Shown: in pieces, positions 63,572-64,000 of the stretch
Numbering within the stretch: position 1 is the first letter of the stretch
Layout of the letters: every line of letters starts with the position of its first letter
From: Amygdalobacter nucleatus
Lineage (GTDB): Bacteria; Bacillota; Clostridia; Saccharofermentanales; Fastidiosipilaceae
DNA: 64,000 nt
Direction: 5' to 3'
NCBI RefSeq assembly: GCF_029167365.1
Contig: NZ_JARFNM010000001.1
Location: forward strand, 1,518,681-1,582,680
Made by a program: the position numbers and the translations under genes
Notes under the pieces: model-generated
What the model saw: the letters and a program-made list of their open reading frames with translations, nothing else
The model's database searches: none
Told to the model about the DNA's origin: nothing

Positions 63572-63613
63572 CAAGGCTCCCATACTACCGTTGATGGCAG
63601 TGTGGGAGCCTTG
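63572..63613. terminator. terminator hairpin between convergent genes
   Basis: CAAGGCTCCCA (63572-63582) pairs with TGGGAGCCTTG (63603-63613), extended by TA/TG, around a ~16-base loop. Lies just past the plus-strand recombinase stop and before the minus-strand small membrane protein stop. Confidence 0.7.
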
Positions 63614-63624
63614 GCCTGTCTCTG

Positions 63625-63843
63625 TTATCCCATTTTCTTCTTGAAGAAGATGGCCAAAATAACACATACAATGATTCCAATAGCATATGGGATTGCAGTA
63701 AAAAAAGCAGCAGATGCAGGGGCACTATAACCGGCATATTGAATACCCCACTTCATGTCGGAGTAGTTATATGCAACAACGGCGCACATAACATCAGACA
63801 GAAGAACTGCCATAACCAAAAATACAGTAGATAAAGCCTTCAT
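63625..63843 (-). CDS. small membrane protein of unknown function
   Basis: 72 residues with two helices (about 4-25 and 47-67), a SDMKWGIQYAGYSAPASAAF loop and a basic KKKMG end. AAGGAGG lies upstream of the ATG. The same kind of protein is seen next to conjugative or transposon genes in Clostridia, in my recollection only. It follows the membrane-anchored fragment below by 11 bases, so the two are probably one operon. Confidence 0.6.
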   Translation of the reverse strand: MKALSTVFLVMAVLLSDVMCAVVAYNYSDMKWGIQYAGYSAPASAAFFTAIPYAIGIIVCVILAIFFKKKMG

Positions 63844-63854
63844 AAAGATCCTCC

Positions 63855-64000
63855 TTATTTGTTAGATGTACTCTTAAGGAGCAAAACTGCGCCGGCAATT
63901 ATGGCCGCAAGGCAGATAATCAGAAATATTCCATCTCCGTCTATGGTAATCATTGATGAATCACTGATTTGGCTTGACGTTGATGGCATAAAAATTGAAA
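63855..64000 (-). CDS. C-terminal end of a membrane-anchored protein, partial
   Basis: Reading in from the window edge: a Ser-rich stretch (MPSTSSQISDSSMI) followed by a ~20-residue membrane helix (GIFLIICLAAIIAGAVLLL) and a short KSTSNK tail, ending with TAA at 63855-63857. A Ser/Thr linker plus one C-terminal helix suggests a membrane-anchored surface protein. The N-terminus lies outside. Confidence 0.5.
   Translation of the reverse strand, partial: SIFMPSTSSQISDSSMITIDGDGIFLIICLAAIIAGAVLLLKSTSNK

Overview
ORGANISM. The window looks like a chromosome segment of a low-to-moderate GC, probably anaerobic member of the Clostridia. It carries a complete V-type ATPase operon, a single-chain glycyl-tRNA synthetase, TmcAL and a Gram-positive style maltodextrin locus, and its accessory genes and recombinases are typical of Clostridia. 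A relative of the vaginal/gut Oscillospiraceae-like lineages (Mageeibacillus, Fastidiosipila) is my guess only; nothing here proves a species. LAYOUT. 1-31.7 kb is mostly core: glyS (5' part) and rpoZ, tmcAL, an ABC-2 type exporter pair, a decayed ECF transporter, the nine-gene V-ATPase operon (ntpFIKECGABD order, minus strand), a small secreted-protein cassette, a starch/maltodextrin locus (malE-malF-malG, neopullulanase, CBM20 amylase, divergent LacI regulator, convergent GH31 glucosidase), toxin-antitoxin debris and leuS. 31.9-45.75 kb is an AT-rich accessory island bounded by inverted copies of one IS256-family end. It holds a two-component system with an FtsX/ABC/FtsX transporter, a broken TlpA thioredoxin/ferredoxin remnant, an IS3 element with intact ends, a MerR-TipAS regulator and three adjacent toxin-antitoxin loci, two of them broken in opposite halves. 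45.8-55.6 kb is a patchwork of a BRO-domain protein, hydrolases, IS remnants, another toxin-antitoxin pair, an isolated cadD and an IS110 element with a candidate bridge-RNA region. 55.7-63.6 kb is visibly more GC-rich: a heterodimeric ABC exporter under a TetR regulator with a clear promoter and operator, followed by a tangle of large serine recombinase genes that includes a head-to-head inversion junction. HOW THE GENES WORK TOGETHER. The secreted amylase cuts starch, MalEFG imports the maltodextrins using an ATPase not encoded here, and neopullulanase and GH31 finish them inside; LacI-type operators tie transport to regulator. The V-ATPase rotor subunit has the Na+-ligand pattern of Enterococcus hirae NtpK, so sodium coupling is likely. 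The accessory half is a graveyard of insertions, deletions and single-base shifts; several of the shifts fall in homopolymers and need checking against reads before being called mutations.
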